From JAAYBF01 sp963715445 (GTDB lineage: Bacteria; Actinomycetota; Thermoleophilia; Solirubrobacterales; Thermoleophilaceae): DNA of 64,000 bases. The notes below the pieces were generated by a model that saw nothing but the letters and a program-made list of their open reading frames with translations, did not search any database and had not been told where the DNA came from. The translations under genes and the position numbers were made by a program. Positions 8,290 through 16,053 of this stretch are shown piece by piece (positions within the stretch are counted from its first letter, which is position 1; every line of letters begins with the position of its first letter). Location: assembly GCA_963715445.1 (NCBI GenBank), contig OY970240.1:2170001-2234000 (forward strand), given 5' to 3'.

Positions 8290-8766
8290 GTGACCGTCGA
8301 GGCTCGCCTCGTCACCGTCGGAGCCGTGGGCAGGTGGCACGGCCTCGATGGGGGCTTCACCGTGGAGCGCCCCAGCCATCCCTTTGAGCCCGGGACGGAG
8401 GTCGAGCTGGCCGGGGTCGTCCGTCGCGTGGAGCGGCGCGGCGGCACCGACAAGCGGCCGCTGCTCCGCCTCTCCGGCATCGTGAGCCGAGAGGAGGTGG
8501 CGGCTCTGCGCGGCGAGGCGCTGCTCGTGCGCCAGGCGCTCGGAGAGGGGGAGTGGCTCGCCGAGGACCTCGTGGGCTGCCAGGTCAAGGGTCTCGGGGC
8601 GGTGAGCCGGATCATCGACCTGCCCTCCTGCGACGCGCTCGAGCTCGAGGACGGGATGCTCGTGCCGCTGATCGGCGACGCGATCGAGCGCCTCGACCTC
8701 GAGGCCCGGGAGATCGAGGTCAACCGCGCCTTCCTCCGCCTCGAGCCCCTGGAGGAGGAGAAGTGA
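8290..8766 (+). CDS. rimM: Ribosome maturation factor RimM
   Basis: Assists maturation of the 16S rRNA 3' domain and binds S19. 158 residues with an N-terminal RimM beta-barrel (VTVGAVGRWHGLDGGFTV) and a C-terminal PRC barrel that includes DLPSCDALELEDG. The usual G-R-I-x-x-x-H-G-x-x-G reads GAVGRWHGLDG here. GTG start. Its TGA overlaps the GTG of trmD (GTGA), implying translational coupling. Confidence 0.93.
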   Translation: MTVEARLVTVGAVGRWHGLDGGFTVERPSHPFEPGTEVELAGVVRRVERRGGTDKRPLLRLSGIVSREEVAALRGEALLVRQALGEGEWLAEDLVGCQVKGLGAVSRIIDLPSCDALELEDGMLVPLIGDAIERLDLEAREIEVNRAFLRLEPLEEEK

Positions 8767-9443
8767 ACATCGACGTCTTCACGCTCTTCCCGGCGTGGTT
8801 CGACTGGTTCGCCACGCAGCGCCACGTCACCAATGCGATCTCGCTGGGACACCGTTTCGAGGCTGTCGACCTGCGCGCGAGCACTCCGCTCAAGGCCGGC
8901 CAGGTGGACGACACGCCCTACGGCGGCGGCGCGGGGATGGTCATCCGCGTGGACGTGGTCGAGGAGGCGCTGCGCAGGCGATGGGACGCCGATCCTGTGG
9001 AGGAGCGGGGCGGGCGCCGGGTGATCGCGCTCGCGGCCGGGGGCCGCCGCTTCGACGACGCGCTGGCCACGGAGCTGGCCGGCGAGGAGGAGCTCGCCTT
9101 CCTCTGCGGGCGCTACGAGGGCTTCGACGAGCGGGTGCACGATCACCTGGCCACCGATGTGATCTCGATCGGCCCCTACGTGCTCGCGGGCGGCGAGCTC
9201 GCGGCGATGGTCGTCTGCGATGCCGTGCTGCGCAAGCTGCCGGGCGCCCTCGGGCATGAGGACAGCGCGATCGAGGAGTCGTTCTCGCCGGCCTTGGACG
9301 GGGCCCCGGAGTACCCGCACTACACGCGTCCCGCGGTTTGGCGAGGGCATGGGGTGCCGGATGTCCTGGTGTCCGGCGACCACGGCCGCGTGCGCGACTG
9401 GCGGCTCGAGCAGAGCCGCGCCCGAGGGGGCATCGAGGGCTAG
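8763..9443 (+). CDS. trmD: tRNA (guanine-N1-)-methyltransferase TrmD
   Basis: Methylates G37 next to the anticodon of CCN, CUN and CGG-reading tRNAs using SAM, preventing +1 frameshifts. 226 residues, near the usual 230-250. Starts V-N-I-D-V-F-T-L-F-P. The trefoil-knot SAM site shows LCGRYEGFDERV and SIGPYVLAGGELA, and the substrate region shows DDTPYGGGAGMV. The GTG at 8763 overlaps the rimM stop. The same frame is open further upstream, but that part antedates the rimM stop and lacks TrmD similarity, so the GTGA start is chosen. Confidence 0.95.
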   Translation: MNIDVFTLFPAWFDWFATQRHVTNAISLGHRFEAVDLRASTPLKAGQVDDTPYGGGAGMVIRVDVVEEALRRRWDADPVEERGGRRVIALAAGGRRFDDALATELAGEEELAFLCGRYEGFDERVHDHLATDVISIGPYVLAGGELAAMVVCDAVLRKLPGALGHEDSAIEESFSPALDGAPEYPHYTRPAVWRGHGVPDVLVSGDHGRVRDWRLEQSRARGGIEG

Positions 9444-9523
9444 GCGGCACCGTCCCGGCCCCGACCGCTACCATTCGCCGCCGCGCGGGGAGGCTTCACC
9501 GGCCCCGGCGCATTTCTCTTGCC

Positions 9524-10249
9524 ATGAGCACCGTAATCGACAGCATCGAGCGCGCCCAGCTGCGCCGTGTTCCCGTCTTCCAGGCGGGCGATCGCCTGCG
9601 GGTCCACTTCCAGGTCGTGGAGGGCACCCGCAAGCGCACCCAGGTCTTCGAGGGCGTTGTGATCAAGCGGCAGGGAAGCGGCGCACGCGAGACCTTCACC
9701 GTTCGCAAGCAGTCGTTCGGCGTCGGCGTGGAGCGCACGTTCCCCGTCCACTCGCCGAAGATCGAGCAGATCGAGGTCGCCGCCCGCGGCGACGTGCGGC
9801 GCGCGAAGCTCTACTACATCCGCGATCGCGTTGGACGCCGCGCCCGAGTTCGCGAGCGCCGGTTCACCGCCGCCGAGCAGGAGGCCTTCGTGGAGGGCAC
9901 GATGCCGCCGCCGGAGACCGACCGGATCGACTCCGCACCGGAGCCCGAGGCGCCTGCCGCTGACGCACCCGCTGCTGACACCGAAGCGCCCGTCACCGAC
10001 GGTGAGACGTCTGCCGCCGACGTGCCCGCTGCTGACGCGGAGGCACCCGCAGCCGACGCCGAGAGTGCCGAGCCGGCGAAGGCCGAGGCCGAGGAGCCTG
10101 CTGCCGAGGCCGAGCCCGAAGCGGCCGCAGAGCCTGAGGCGGAAGCCGCGCCTGAGTCCGAGGCATCAGCCGAGGACCAGCCGGACGAGTCGGACGCCGG
10201 CGACGGCGAGTCTGCCGACGACAGCTCAGCCGACAAGCCGAGCGCCTAG
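9524..10249 (+). CDS. rplS: 50S ribosomal protein L19 with a long acidic tail
   Basis: Protein at the 30S-50S interface. The first about 115 residues are a normal L19 (STVIDSIERAQLRRVPVFQ; RKRTQVFEGVVIKRQG; RRAKLYYIRDRVGRRARVRE). About 125 more residues follow, made mainly of Ala, Glu, Pro and Asp, doubling the protein to 241 residues. The ATG at 9524 is chosen because it begins the L19 homology; the frame is open upstream without similarity. TACCAT at 9469-9474 could be a -10 with a leader of about 43 bases. lepB follows after 18 bases. Confidence 0.95.
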   Translation: MSTVIDSIERAQLRRVPVFQAGDRLRVHFQVVEGTRKRTQVFEGVVIKRQGSGARETFTVRKQSFGVGVERTFPVHSPKIEQIEVAARGDVRRAKLYYIRDRVGRRARVRERRFTAAEQEAFVEGTMPPPETDRIDSAPEPEAPAADAPAADTEAPVTDGETSAADVPAADAEAPAADAESAEPAKAEAEEPAAEAEPEAAAEPEAEAAPESEASAEDQPDESDAGDGESADDSSADKPSA

Positions 10250-10267
10250 CGCACTGAGTCCTCTGTC

Positions 10268-10873
10268 GTGACCGGCGAGGGCAAGCAGGCCGGTGGCTCT
10301 CTGATCGAGCTCGTCGCGATCGTCGCGGTCGCGCTCGGAGTGGCGCTCGGAATCCAGGCCTTCCTGGTCAAGCCGTTCAAGATCCCGAGCGAGTCGATGG
10401 TTCCGACTCTGGAGATCGGACAGCGCGTCCTGGTGAACCGCGCCGGGCTGCACTTCGGGGATCCCGAGCGCGGCGACGTGATGGTCTTCAAGCCGCCGAA
10501 GGGCGCCGACGGCGCGATCTGCGGCACCGCCCATTCGAGCCGGCAGGGCTGCCCCAAGTCGACCGAGGGCAAGTCGGAGACGAACTTCATCAAGCGGGTC
10601 GTGGCGGTCGGCGGCGATCGCATCTCGATCAAGGCCGGACGCGTCTACATCAACGGCAAGCGCCAGGCCGAGCCTTTCATCAATCCCAGCCCGGACTGCC
10701 AGGTCTGCAACCTCCCTGAGGAGGTCAAGATCCCGGCGGACCACTACTACATGATGGGCGACAATCGCGGGCAGAGCTCGGACAGCCGCGACTGGGGTCC
10801 CGTACCGAGGGACAACATGATCGGCAAGGCGTTCGCCACGTACTGGCCGCCGGGCAAGTGGGGCGGGCTCTAG
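10268..10873 (+). CDS. lepB: Signal peptidase I
   Basis: Membrane serine protease that removes signal peptides from exported proteins. 201 residues with one N-terminal membrane segment (about 10-33). The catalytic serine box is IPSESMVPTL (Ser43) and the general-base lysine box is FIKRVVAVGGD (Lys109). The C-terminal signature GDNRGQSSDSRDWGPVP is complete. A Cys-containing loop (about residues 80-100) is inserted between the two boxes. GTG start. The rplS-lepB-rnhB order is common in Actinomycetota. Confidence 0.95.
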   Translation: MTGEGKQAGGSLIELVAIVAVALGVALGIQAFLVKPFKIPSESMVPTLEIGQRVLVNRAGLHFGDPERGDVMVFKPPKGADGAICGTAHSSRQGCPKSTEGKSETNFIKRVVAVGGDRISIKAGRVYINGKRQAEPFINPSPDCQVCNLPEEVKIPADHYYMMGDNRGQSSDSRDWGPVPRDNMIGKAFATYWPPGKWGGL

Positions 10874-10929
10874 GCCCTAGCGGTTCGTTTCGAGGGCTCT
10901 GGCCTTCGCGGTTCCGCCGTGGCCCTGCC

Positions 10930-10935
10930 TATGAT
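10930..10935 (+). promoter_or_regulatory. Putative -10 element of rnhB (TATGAT)
   Basis: TATGAT differs from consensus TATAAT by one base and ends 13 bases before the GTG at 10948, giving a leader of about 6 bases. No good -35 was found at 16-18 bases spacing. Confidence 0.45.
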
Positions 10936-10947
10936 CCGACGCGGATC

Positions 10948-11697
10948 GTGGGAGACGCCACCACAGCTGCCGATGTGACCCCGGAGGCCGACCCCTCGCC
11001 AGGGCAGGAGGCCTCGGCCTCCAACCGCGCCACCAGGCGCCGACGTCGACGCAGCGTCCACACCGGCAGGCGCCTCTTCGCGTTCGATCGGGAGCTCGGC
11101 CGCCGCTTCGTCGCCGGTGCCGACGAGGCCGGGCGGGGATGCCTCGCGGGACCGCTGGTCGCGGCCGCGGTGTTGTTCGACCTGGAGCGCCTGACGCTCG
11201 CCGATCGCCGCACGCTGTCACGCCTGAACGACTCCAAGCAGCACACCGAGGCCTCGCGGGAGGAGCTCTATCCGCTGGTCATGCGCGCGTGCTCTCGCTC
11301 GGTCGTGGTCTCGCGCAGCGTGCGCGCGGTCGATACCCGCGGCCTGCACGTGACCAACCTGGACGCGCTGCGCTCGGCCCTTCTGGGGGTTGCCGTGCCG
11401 GGGACCATCTGCCTCGTCGACGGCTTCGCGGTCCCTCCGTTCGAGTTCGAGCAGCGAGCCGTGATCGACGGCGACTGCCGCAGCGCCGCCATCGCGGCGG
11501 CCTCGGTGCTCGCGAAGGTCACGCGCGACCGCTACATGCGCCGCGCGGCGGAGCTCTACCCAGGGTGGGACTTCGAGGCGAACGTCGGCTACTCCACGCC
11601 CGAGCACCGTGCCGCGATCGCGGCAAACGGGGTCTCCCCGCTGCACCGGATGTCGTTCAACTCGACGGCCTACCAGCAGCTGCGGCTCAGCAGCTGA
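10948..11697 (+). CDS. rnhB: Ribonuclease HII
   Basis: Removes RNA from RNA-DNA hybrids and single misincorporated ribonucleotides. The catalytic core starts around GADEAGRGCLAGPLV (Asp and Glu ligands), with further acidic ligands in VDGF and the IDGDCRSAAIAAASVLAKV block, and ends with the family-typical HRMSFNS. An Arg-rich, probably disordered N-terminal extension (RATRRRRRR) precedes the core. The start is uncertain: GTG 10948 follows a -10-like TATGAT and is chosen; GTG 10975 is an alternative, and the frame extends upstream to 10858, overlapping lepB. Converges with yraN. Confidence 0.9.
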   Translation: MGDATTAADVTPEADPSPGQEASASNRATRRRRRRSVHTGRRLFAFDRELGRRFVAGADEAGRGCLAGPLVAAAVLFDLERLTLADRRTLSRLNDSKQHTEASREELYPLVMRACSRSVVVSRSVRAVDTRGLHVTNLDALRSALLGVAVPGTICLVDGFAVPPFEFEQRAVIDGDCRSAAIAAASVLAKVTRDRYMRRAAELYPGWDFEANVGYSTPEHRAAIAANGVSPLHRMSFNSTAYQQLRLSS

Positions 11698-11707
11698 TCA
11701 CCGCCGC

Positions 11708-12097
11708 CTAGAAGGCGTTCTCGACGTGCTCGAGGGCGAGCAGCTCTCCGGCCTGATCGACGGTCACGCCGATCGCGTCGAAGCGGATCGAGCGCAGGCG
11801 GCGGCCCCGCGGAGGGCGCTCGCGCAGCCATTCGGCCGCCAGCCGCCGCAGCCGGCGCTGCTTGGCCGGTCCGATCGCGTCGAGCGGGCCCTCCGGACCT
11901 CTCCGCGACGAGGCGACCCTGGTCTTCACCTCGCAGAAGACGAGGCACTCCTGGGTCGCGGCGACGATGTCCAGCTCCCCGAGCCGTCCGCAGCGCGCAT
12001 TGCGGTCGAGCACCTCATAGCCCGCGCGCTTCAGGTGGGACTGCGCGATGTGCTCGCCGAGCGCGCCCAGCCGTATGCGTGAGTCGGACGAAGGCAT
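11708..12097 (-). CDS. yraN: YraN/UPF0102-family endonuclease-like protein
   Basis: 129 residues with the restriction-endonuclease-like fold expected of UPF0102: LGALGEHIAQSHLKRAGYEV, then GELDIVAA and LVFCEVKTR, i.e. the E-x-D-x-E-x-K catalytic pattern. It is usually encoded beside rnhB and comM/dprA, as here, and is presumed to act in DNA processing, although its substrate is not established. Divergent from comM across a 137-base region containing a strong inverted repeat, and tail-to-tail with rnhB (10-base gap). Confidence 0.88.
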   Translation of the reverse strand: MPSSDSRIRLGALGEHIAQSHLKRAGYEVLDRNARCGRLGELDIVAATQECLVFCEVKTRVASSRRGPEGPLDAIGPAKQRRLRRLAAEWLRERPPRGRRLRSIRFDAIGVTVDQAGELLALEHVENAF

Positions 12098-12104
12098 CGG
12101 TCCG

Positions 12105-12110
12105 ACGCTA
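12105..12110 (-). promoter_or_regulatory. Putative -10 element of yraN (TAGCGT on the minus strand)
   Basis: On the minus strand TAGCGT ends 8 bases before the yraN ATG, giving a leaderless geometry. Its -35 position would fall at about 12128-12133, overlapping the left arm of the inverted repeat at 12130-12160. Confidence 0.4.
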
Positions 12111-12129
12111 GGCGCCGCTTAGCGACCGG

Positions 12130-12160
12130 TGGGTGCAGAAGTGTTACGAGTCTGCACCCA
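12130..12160. promoter_or_regulatory. Perfect 10-bp inverted repeat between yraN and comM (putative operator)
   Basis: TGGGTGCAGA (12130-12139) is repeated as TCTGCACCCA (12151-12160), a perfect 10-bp dyad with an 11-base spacer and 21 bases between arm centres (two helical turns). It lies between divergent yraN and comM. A direct repeat GAAGYGTTAC occurs at 12138-12147 and 12181-12190, 43 bases apart (about four turns). The geometry fits a dimeric DNA-binding regulator. A hairpin or terminator is less likely because no T-tract follows and no gene ends here. Confidence 0.55.
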
Positions 12161-12221
12161 AATACGTCCGGTTCGTCGCGGAAGCGTTACCCAGCAGTCC
12201 CGCTCGGCGCCCACCGGCTCA

Positions 12222-12227
12222 TAGCTT
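12222..12227 (+). promoter_or_regulatory. Putative -10 element of comM (TAGCTT)
   Basis: TAGCTT ends 8 bases before the GTG at 12235 and supports that codon as the start of a leaderless comM transcript. Confidence 0.45.
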
Positions 12228-12234
12228 GCTGGAG

Positions 12235-13755
12235 GTGCTTGCCAGCGTCCCCACATTCGCCATCGAGGGCGTCGATGCCCGCCAGGTCTTCGTCGAGGTC
12301 GACGCTCGCCGAGGGCTGCCTGCGTTCACGGTCGTCGGCCTGCCCGACGCCGCGGTCCGCGAAGCGCGCGAGCGGGTCCGCGCCGCGCTGCTCAACTCCG
12401 GGTTCGACTTCCCCCTCCAGCGGCTGACCGCGAACCTCGCGCCCGCGTCTGTGCGCAAGGCGGGCCCGAGCTTCGATCTCGCCTTGGCGGTCGGGGTGCT
12501 GGCCGCAACGGGCCAGGTCCCGGCCGAGGCGGTCGAGAGCTGCGCCGTATCGGGAGAGCTCTCGCTGGGCGGGGAGCTGCGCCCGGTCCACGGTGCCCTG
12601 GCGATCGGGCTCGGGTGCCGCGCGGCCGGCCTTCCGAGGCTCGTGGTGGCGCCGGGAAGCGCGGCCGACGCGTCGTTGGTCGAAGGGGTGGAGGTGCTCG
12701 CGGTGCCCAGCCTGGCCCGTCTCGTCGACCTGTTCCACGGCCGCTGGTCCCCGGAGCCGTCGTCTCCACGAAGTCGTCCGACGCCCGCCGCCGAGGGCTC
12801 CCTGCCCGACCTCGCGGACGTTCACGGCCAGGTCGATGCCAAGCGTGCGCTCGAGATAGCCGCCGCCGGCGGACACAACATGCTGATGGTCGGCCCGCCG
12901 GGAGCGGGGAAGACGATGCTGGCTCGCCGGCTGCCGGGGATCCTGCCGCCTCCGAGCATCGAGGAGGCGCTCGACATCACCTGCATCCAGGGGGTCGCCG
13001 GGATCGGCGGCGAGGGCTTGGCGACAGATCGTCCCTTCCGGTCGCCGCACCACACCACCTCCGCTCAAGGGCTTGTCGGCGGGGGCGCCCGCCCGAGGCC
13101 GGGGGAGATAACGCTCGCGCACCGTGGCGTGCTCTTCCTCGACGAGCTCGCGGAGTTCTCGCGGCCCGCGCTCGAGGCGCTGCGCCAGCCGCTCGAGCGG
13201 GGCGCGATAGAGATCACCCGCGGCCAGTCTCACATCCGGTTCCCGGCGCGGTTCATGCTCGTCGCGGCGTCGAACCCCTGCCCCTGCGGCTCCACGGGCG
13301 GGGAGTGCCGCTGCGGGCCGGCTGCGCGTGAGCGCTACCGGGCGCGGCTGAGCGGGCCGCTCATCGATCGGATCGACCTCGTCTGCCAGGTGGCCGCGCT
13401 GAAGCCGGCCGGCGTCGTCTCAGGGGGCGCTGCGGGAGAGAGCTCGGAGGCCGTGCGCGAGCGGGTGGTGGCCGCTCGGGAGAGGCAGGGCGTTCGTCTC
13501 GCGGGGACAGCGGCCACCTGCAACGCGGAGTTGAGCGCACGCGCCACGCGCTCGGCTGCCGGACTAGATCCCGGGGCGTCGGCTCCGGTGCTCGATGCGC
13601 TCGAGCGCGGCATGCTGACCGGCCGCGGGCACGACCGCGTGCTGAGGGTGGCGCGCACCGTTGCCGATCTCGCGGGGCGGGAGCGGATCGGCGAGAGCGA
13701 TGTCGCCGAGGCGCTCGGCTATCGGGTCTTCGACACGGCCTCGCTCGCGGCATGA
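12235..13755 (+). CDS. comM: ComM-like Mg-chelatase-family AAA+ ATPase (YifB)
   Basis: ComM is a hexameric helicase that extends branch migration during natural transformation. From GTG 12235 it is 506 residues, the usual family length. The N-terminal domain begins FAIEGVDARQVFVEVDARRG and contains GLPAFTVVGLPD. The AAA+ core has Walker A GPPGAGKT (about 220-227), FRSPHHTTS, and Walker B VLFLDELAEF. A Cys-rich loop NPCPCGSTGGECRCG (about 347) probably binds zinc. The frame is open to 12133 and TTG 12226 is another possible start; 12235 fits the homology and the -10. The stop overlaps the dprA start (ATGA). Confidence 0.94.
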   Translation: MLASVPTFAIEGVDARQVFVEVDARRGLPAFTVVGLPDAAVREARERVRAALLNSGFDFPLQRLTANLAPASVRKAGPSFDLALAVGVLAATGQVPAEAVESCAVSGELSLGGELRPVHGALAIGLGCRAAGLPRLVVAPGSAADASLVEGVEVLAVPSLARLVDLFHGRWSPEPSSPRSRPTPAAEGSLPDLADVHGQVDAKRALEIAAAGGHNMLMVGPPGAGKTMLARRLPGILPPPSIEEALDITCIQGVAGIGGEGLATDRPFRSPHHTTSAQGLVGGGARPRPGEITLAHRGVLFLDELAEFSRPALEALRQPLERGAIEITRGQSHIRFPARFMLVAASNPCPCGSTGGECRCGPAARERYRARLSGPLIDRIDLVCQVAALKPAGVVSGGAAGESSEAVRERVVAARERQGVRLAGTAATCNAELSARATRSAAGLDPGASAPVLDALERGMLTGRGHDRVLRVARTVADLAGRERIGESDVAEALGYRVFDTASLAA

Positions 13756-14855
13756 GCGAAGCCTGCGATGCGTGCCTGCGGCGCGGGCATCTGGTCGGCG
13801 TGCTGGCGCCGTATATCGCCGGTGTCCTCGATCGCAGGCGCAAGCGGCCCTCCGGCCTGCTCTCGCTGTCCGACGAGGATCTCATCGAGGCGGTCAGCTC
13901 GGAGGAGGCGAAGAAGCGCGCCCACCCGTTTCTGGAGAACTTCGATCCAGGCCGTGCTCGCGAGCGGCTGAAGGCGGCGGGCGTGGGCTCCTGTTGCGCA
14001 CACGAAGGCGTGTATCCGGAGGCGCTCTCGGTGCTGATCGATGCACCGGCTGCGCTCTTCCACATCGGGCGGAGCGAGCTCCTGCAATCCGTCGACTCGG
14101 AGCCCGCGGCAACGATCGTCGGAACGCGTCGCGCCTCCCCTTACGGGTTAGGCGTCGCGCACGAGCTGGGGAGGGGGCTCGGCGCCGCGGGAGTCACCGT
14201 CGTCAGCGGGCTCGCGCTCGGCATCGACGCGGCGGCGCACCGCGGGGCGCTCGAGGCCGGCGGGAGGACGGTCGCGGTGCTGGCCTGCGGGCCCGACATC
14301 ACCTATCCGCGCAGCCATGCCTCGCTCCACGAGCAGATATGCAAGGAAGGGCTGGTCCTCTCGGAGATGCCGCCGGGCACGTCTGCGTTCAAGTGGAGCT
14401 TTCCGGCCCGCAATCGAATCATGGCCGCGTTGGGGCGGGCGACGATCGTCGTTGAGGCGGGCGAGCACTCGGGAACGCTCATCACGGCAGAGGTCGCTCA
14501 GGACATCGGCCGTACCGTCGCCGCTGTGCCCGGGCGTGTCACGTCTCGCATGGCGGCGGGCGGCAACCGCCTGCTGCGCGACGGTGCCGCCGTGGTCAGG
14601 GATGCGCAGGACGTACTTGACGAGCTGCTCGGCGTCGGATCGAGGACTGTGCCGGAGCCCGCCGGGGCGAGCCTCGATCCGGTCGAGCGCCGTCTGCTCG
14701 ACGCGGTGGAGGCCGGCCTCGACATCGACGAGATCTGCGCGGCGGCAGCGGTGACCGCCGGTGAGGCGCGCGCCGGGCTCGCAGGCCTCGAGGCGAAGGG
14801 GCTCGTGCGGCGGCACGGGCTTGCCGCCTGGGAGCGGGCCGCGTTGCGCTCGTGA
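13752..14855 (+). CDS. dprA: DNA-processing protein DprA
   Basis: Loads RecA on incoming single-stranded DNA during transformation. 367 residues. An N-terminal helical region carries an unusual CDACLRRG pair of cysteines. The Rossmann-like DprA core follows (about 120-290): VGTRRASPYG, SGLALGIDAAAHRGAL, ACGPDITYP, FPARNRIMAAL and EHSGTLITAEVA. The C-terminal winged helix (about 310-367) is present. It is coupled to comM by a 4-base ATGA overlap, so comM and dprA form one uptake/recombination unit. thiD starts 67 bases after its stop with its own -10-like box. Confidence 0.95.
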   Translation: MSEACDACLRRGHLVGVLAPYIAGVLDRRRKRPSGLLSLSDEDLIEAVSSEEAKKRAHPFLENFDPGRARERLKAAGVGSCCAHEGVYPEALSVLIDAPAALFHIGRSELLQSVDSEPAATIVGTRRASPYGLGVAHELGRGLGAAGVTVVSGLALGIDAAAHRGALEAGGRTVAVLACGPDITYPRSHASLHEQICKEGLVLSEMPPGTSAFKWSFPARNRIMAALGRATIVVEAGEHSGTLITAEVAQDIGRTVAAVPGRVTSRMAAGGNRLLRDGAAVVRDAQDVLDELLGVGSRTVPEPAGASLDPVERRLLDAVEAGLDIDEICAAAAVTAGEARAGLAGLEAKGLVRRHGLAAWERAALRS

Positions 14856-14922
14856 CGCCCGCTAGCGGCCTGCTGCACGCGATGTGGTCGCGCATGGCGG
14901 CTGCCCTATCCTCAGTTCGTCG

Positions 14923-15741
14923 ATGACCGCCTCGCGCCCGCCCCGGCTGCTGTCCATCGCCGGCTCCGATTCCGGTGGTGGCGCGGGCATCCAGGCCGAC
15001 CTCAAGGCCTTCGCCAGCTGTGGGGCACACGGCATGACGGCGATAACCGCCGTCACCGCCCAGAACACGGTCGCGGTCACGGCCATCCACCAGCTGCCCG
15101 GCGAGATGGTCGTCGCCCAGGTCCGAGCGGTCGTCGAGGACATCGGCGTCGACGCGGTGAAGATCGGGATGCTCGGCTCCGTCGAGACGATCGAGGCGGT
15201 GTCCCAGGCGCTCGACCTCGTCGGCGAGGTCCCGGTGGTGGTCGACCCGGTGATGGTCGCCGAGAGCGGGTCGAGGCTCCTCGCCGCTGACGCCGAGGAC
15301 GCGCTACGCGCATTGATCCTTCCCCGCGCGACGGTCGCGACCCCGAACCTGCCCGAGGCACGGGCGCTCACCGGCGCCGATGAGGATGCCGGGGCGGTGG
15401 TGCTCGCCAAGGCGGTGCACGCACTCGGGCCCTCGGCGGTGATCGTCACCGGGGGGCATCGCAACGAGATCGTCGATGTCTTCTTCGACGGCTTCGAGGT
15501 GGTGGAGATCCCGGGTGAGCGCCATCCCGAGGGCGCTGCGCACGGCTCCGGCTGCACCCACTCGTCGGTGCTCGCGGCCCAGCTCGCGCTAGGGCTCACG
15601 CCGGTCGAGGCCGCCGGGCACGCTCGGCGGGCCGCTTCGGCCGCGGTTCGGGACGGCCTACGCGGCATCGGCGCGGGGGCGGGGCCGGTCGACGTCCTGG
15701 GCCTGGCGGCCGGCCGGGGCGGGAACACCCCTCTGGCATAA
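14923..15741 (+). CDS. thiD: Hydroxymethylpyrimidine/phosphomethylpyrimidine kinase ThiD
   Basis: Ribokinase-fold enzyme that phosphorylates HMP and HMP-P to HMP-PP, the pyrimidine half of thiamine diphosphate. 272 residues. Diagnostic blocks: LLSIAGSDSGGGAGIQADLK, VKIGMLGS, VVDPVMVAESG, TPNLPEA, and the anion-hole/catalytic region GAAHGSGCTHSS. ATG 14923 begins the homology; an upstream in-frame start (14884) precedes a TATCCT box at 14907-14912 and is unlikely. No TPP riboswitch is possible if that -10 is used, since the leader would be about 4 bases. No other thi gene is present. Confidence 0.95.
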   Translation: MTASRPPRLLSIAGSDSGGGAGIQADLKAFASCGAHGMTAITAVTAQNTVAVTAIHQLPGEMVVAQVRAVVEDIGVDAVKIGMLGSVETIEAVSQALDLVGEVPVVVDPVMVAESGSRLLAADAEDALRALILPRATVATPNLPEARALTGADEDAGAVVLAKAVHALGPSAVIVTGGHRNEIVDVFFDGFEVVEIPGERHPEGAAHGSGCTHSSVLAAQLALGLTPVEAAGHARRAASAAVRDGLRGIGAGAGPVDVLGLAAGRGGNTPLA

Positions 15742-15742
15742 T
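15737..15742 (+). promoter_or_regulatory. Putative -10 element (CATAAT) overlapping the thiD stop
   Basis: CATAAT is one base from the -10 consensus and overlaps the TAA stop of thiD. Transcription from about 15749 would give a leader of about 47-62 bases to the next small gene, including its AAGGAG site at 15784-15789. No clear -35. Confidence 0.35.
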
Positions 15743-15810
15743 CGCCCGACGGGCGGCTCTGACACGCTGGCCGTCTACGGAGCAAGGAGATCGAGATCAA
15801 GTTCCTGCGC

Positions 15811-16044
15811 ATGAAGCCCGGCCACGGCGAAGTCCTCCTCGCGGAGGGCGATCCCAAGGTGCGCGAAGAGGAGGAGCTGCTCGTGGAGGAGTTCCGTCGG
15901 CAGCTCGACGAGGGCATGTGGGCCGCCGTCCCAACCGAGAATCCCGGCAGCGGGCGCCGCGAGGCGCAGATGGTGAAGGACTACGCGGAGATCCCGCCCG
16001 AGGCGGAGCGCGTCATCTTCTTTCCCCGCGCTTCCGGCGGCTGA
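15811..16044 (+). CDS. Small acidic protein of unknown function
   Basis: 77 residues from ATG 15811, with no recognised domain. It is charged and largely helical in the middle (KVREEEELLVEEFRRQLDEG), followed by a segment AAVPTENPGSGRREAQMV and a hydrophobic-basic end VIFFPRASGG. The start is open to question. The only good ribosome binding site (AAGGAG, 15784-15789) lies 21 bases before this ATG but 6 bases before an in-frame ATC at 15796, which would add the residues I/M-K-F-L-R. Codon use is typical of the region. It ends 9 bases before the next gene, with which it is probably co-transcribed. Confidence 0.7.
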   Translation: MKPGHGEVLLAEGDPKVREEEELLVEEFRRQLDEGMWAAVPTENPGSGRREAQMVKDYAEIPPEAERVIFFPRASGG

Positions 16045-16053
16045 GCGCCAGAG

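Noticed and set aside
7786..10249. S16 and L19 tails as frameshift or fusion artefacts
   Set aside because: Each tail is in one uninterrupted frame with its core, and IF3, far away, shows the same type of tail, so an assembly error is unlikely.
14856..14922. TPP riboswitch upstream of thiD
   Set aside because: The gap is 67 bases, the -10-like box leaves a leader of about 4 bases, and no THI-box sequence is present.
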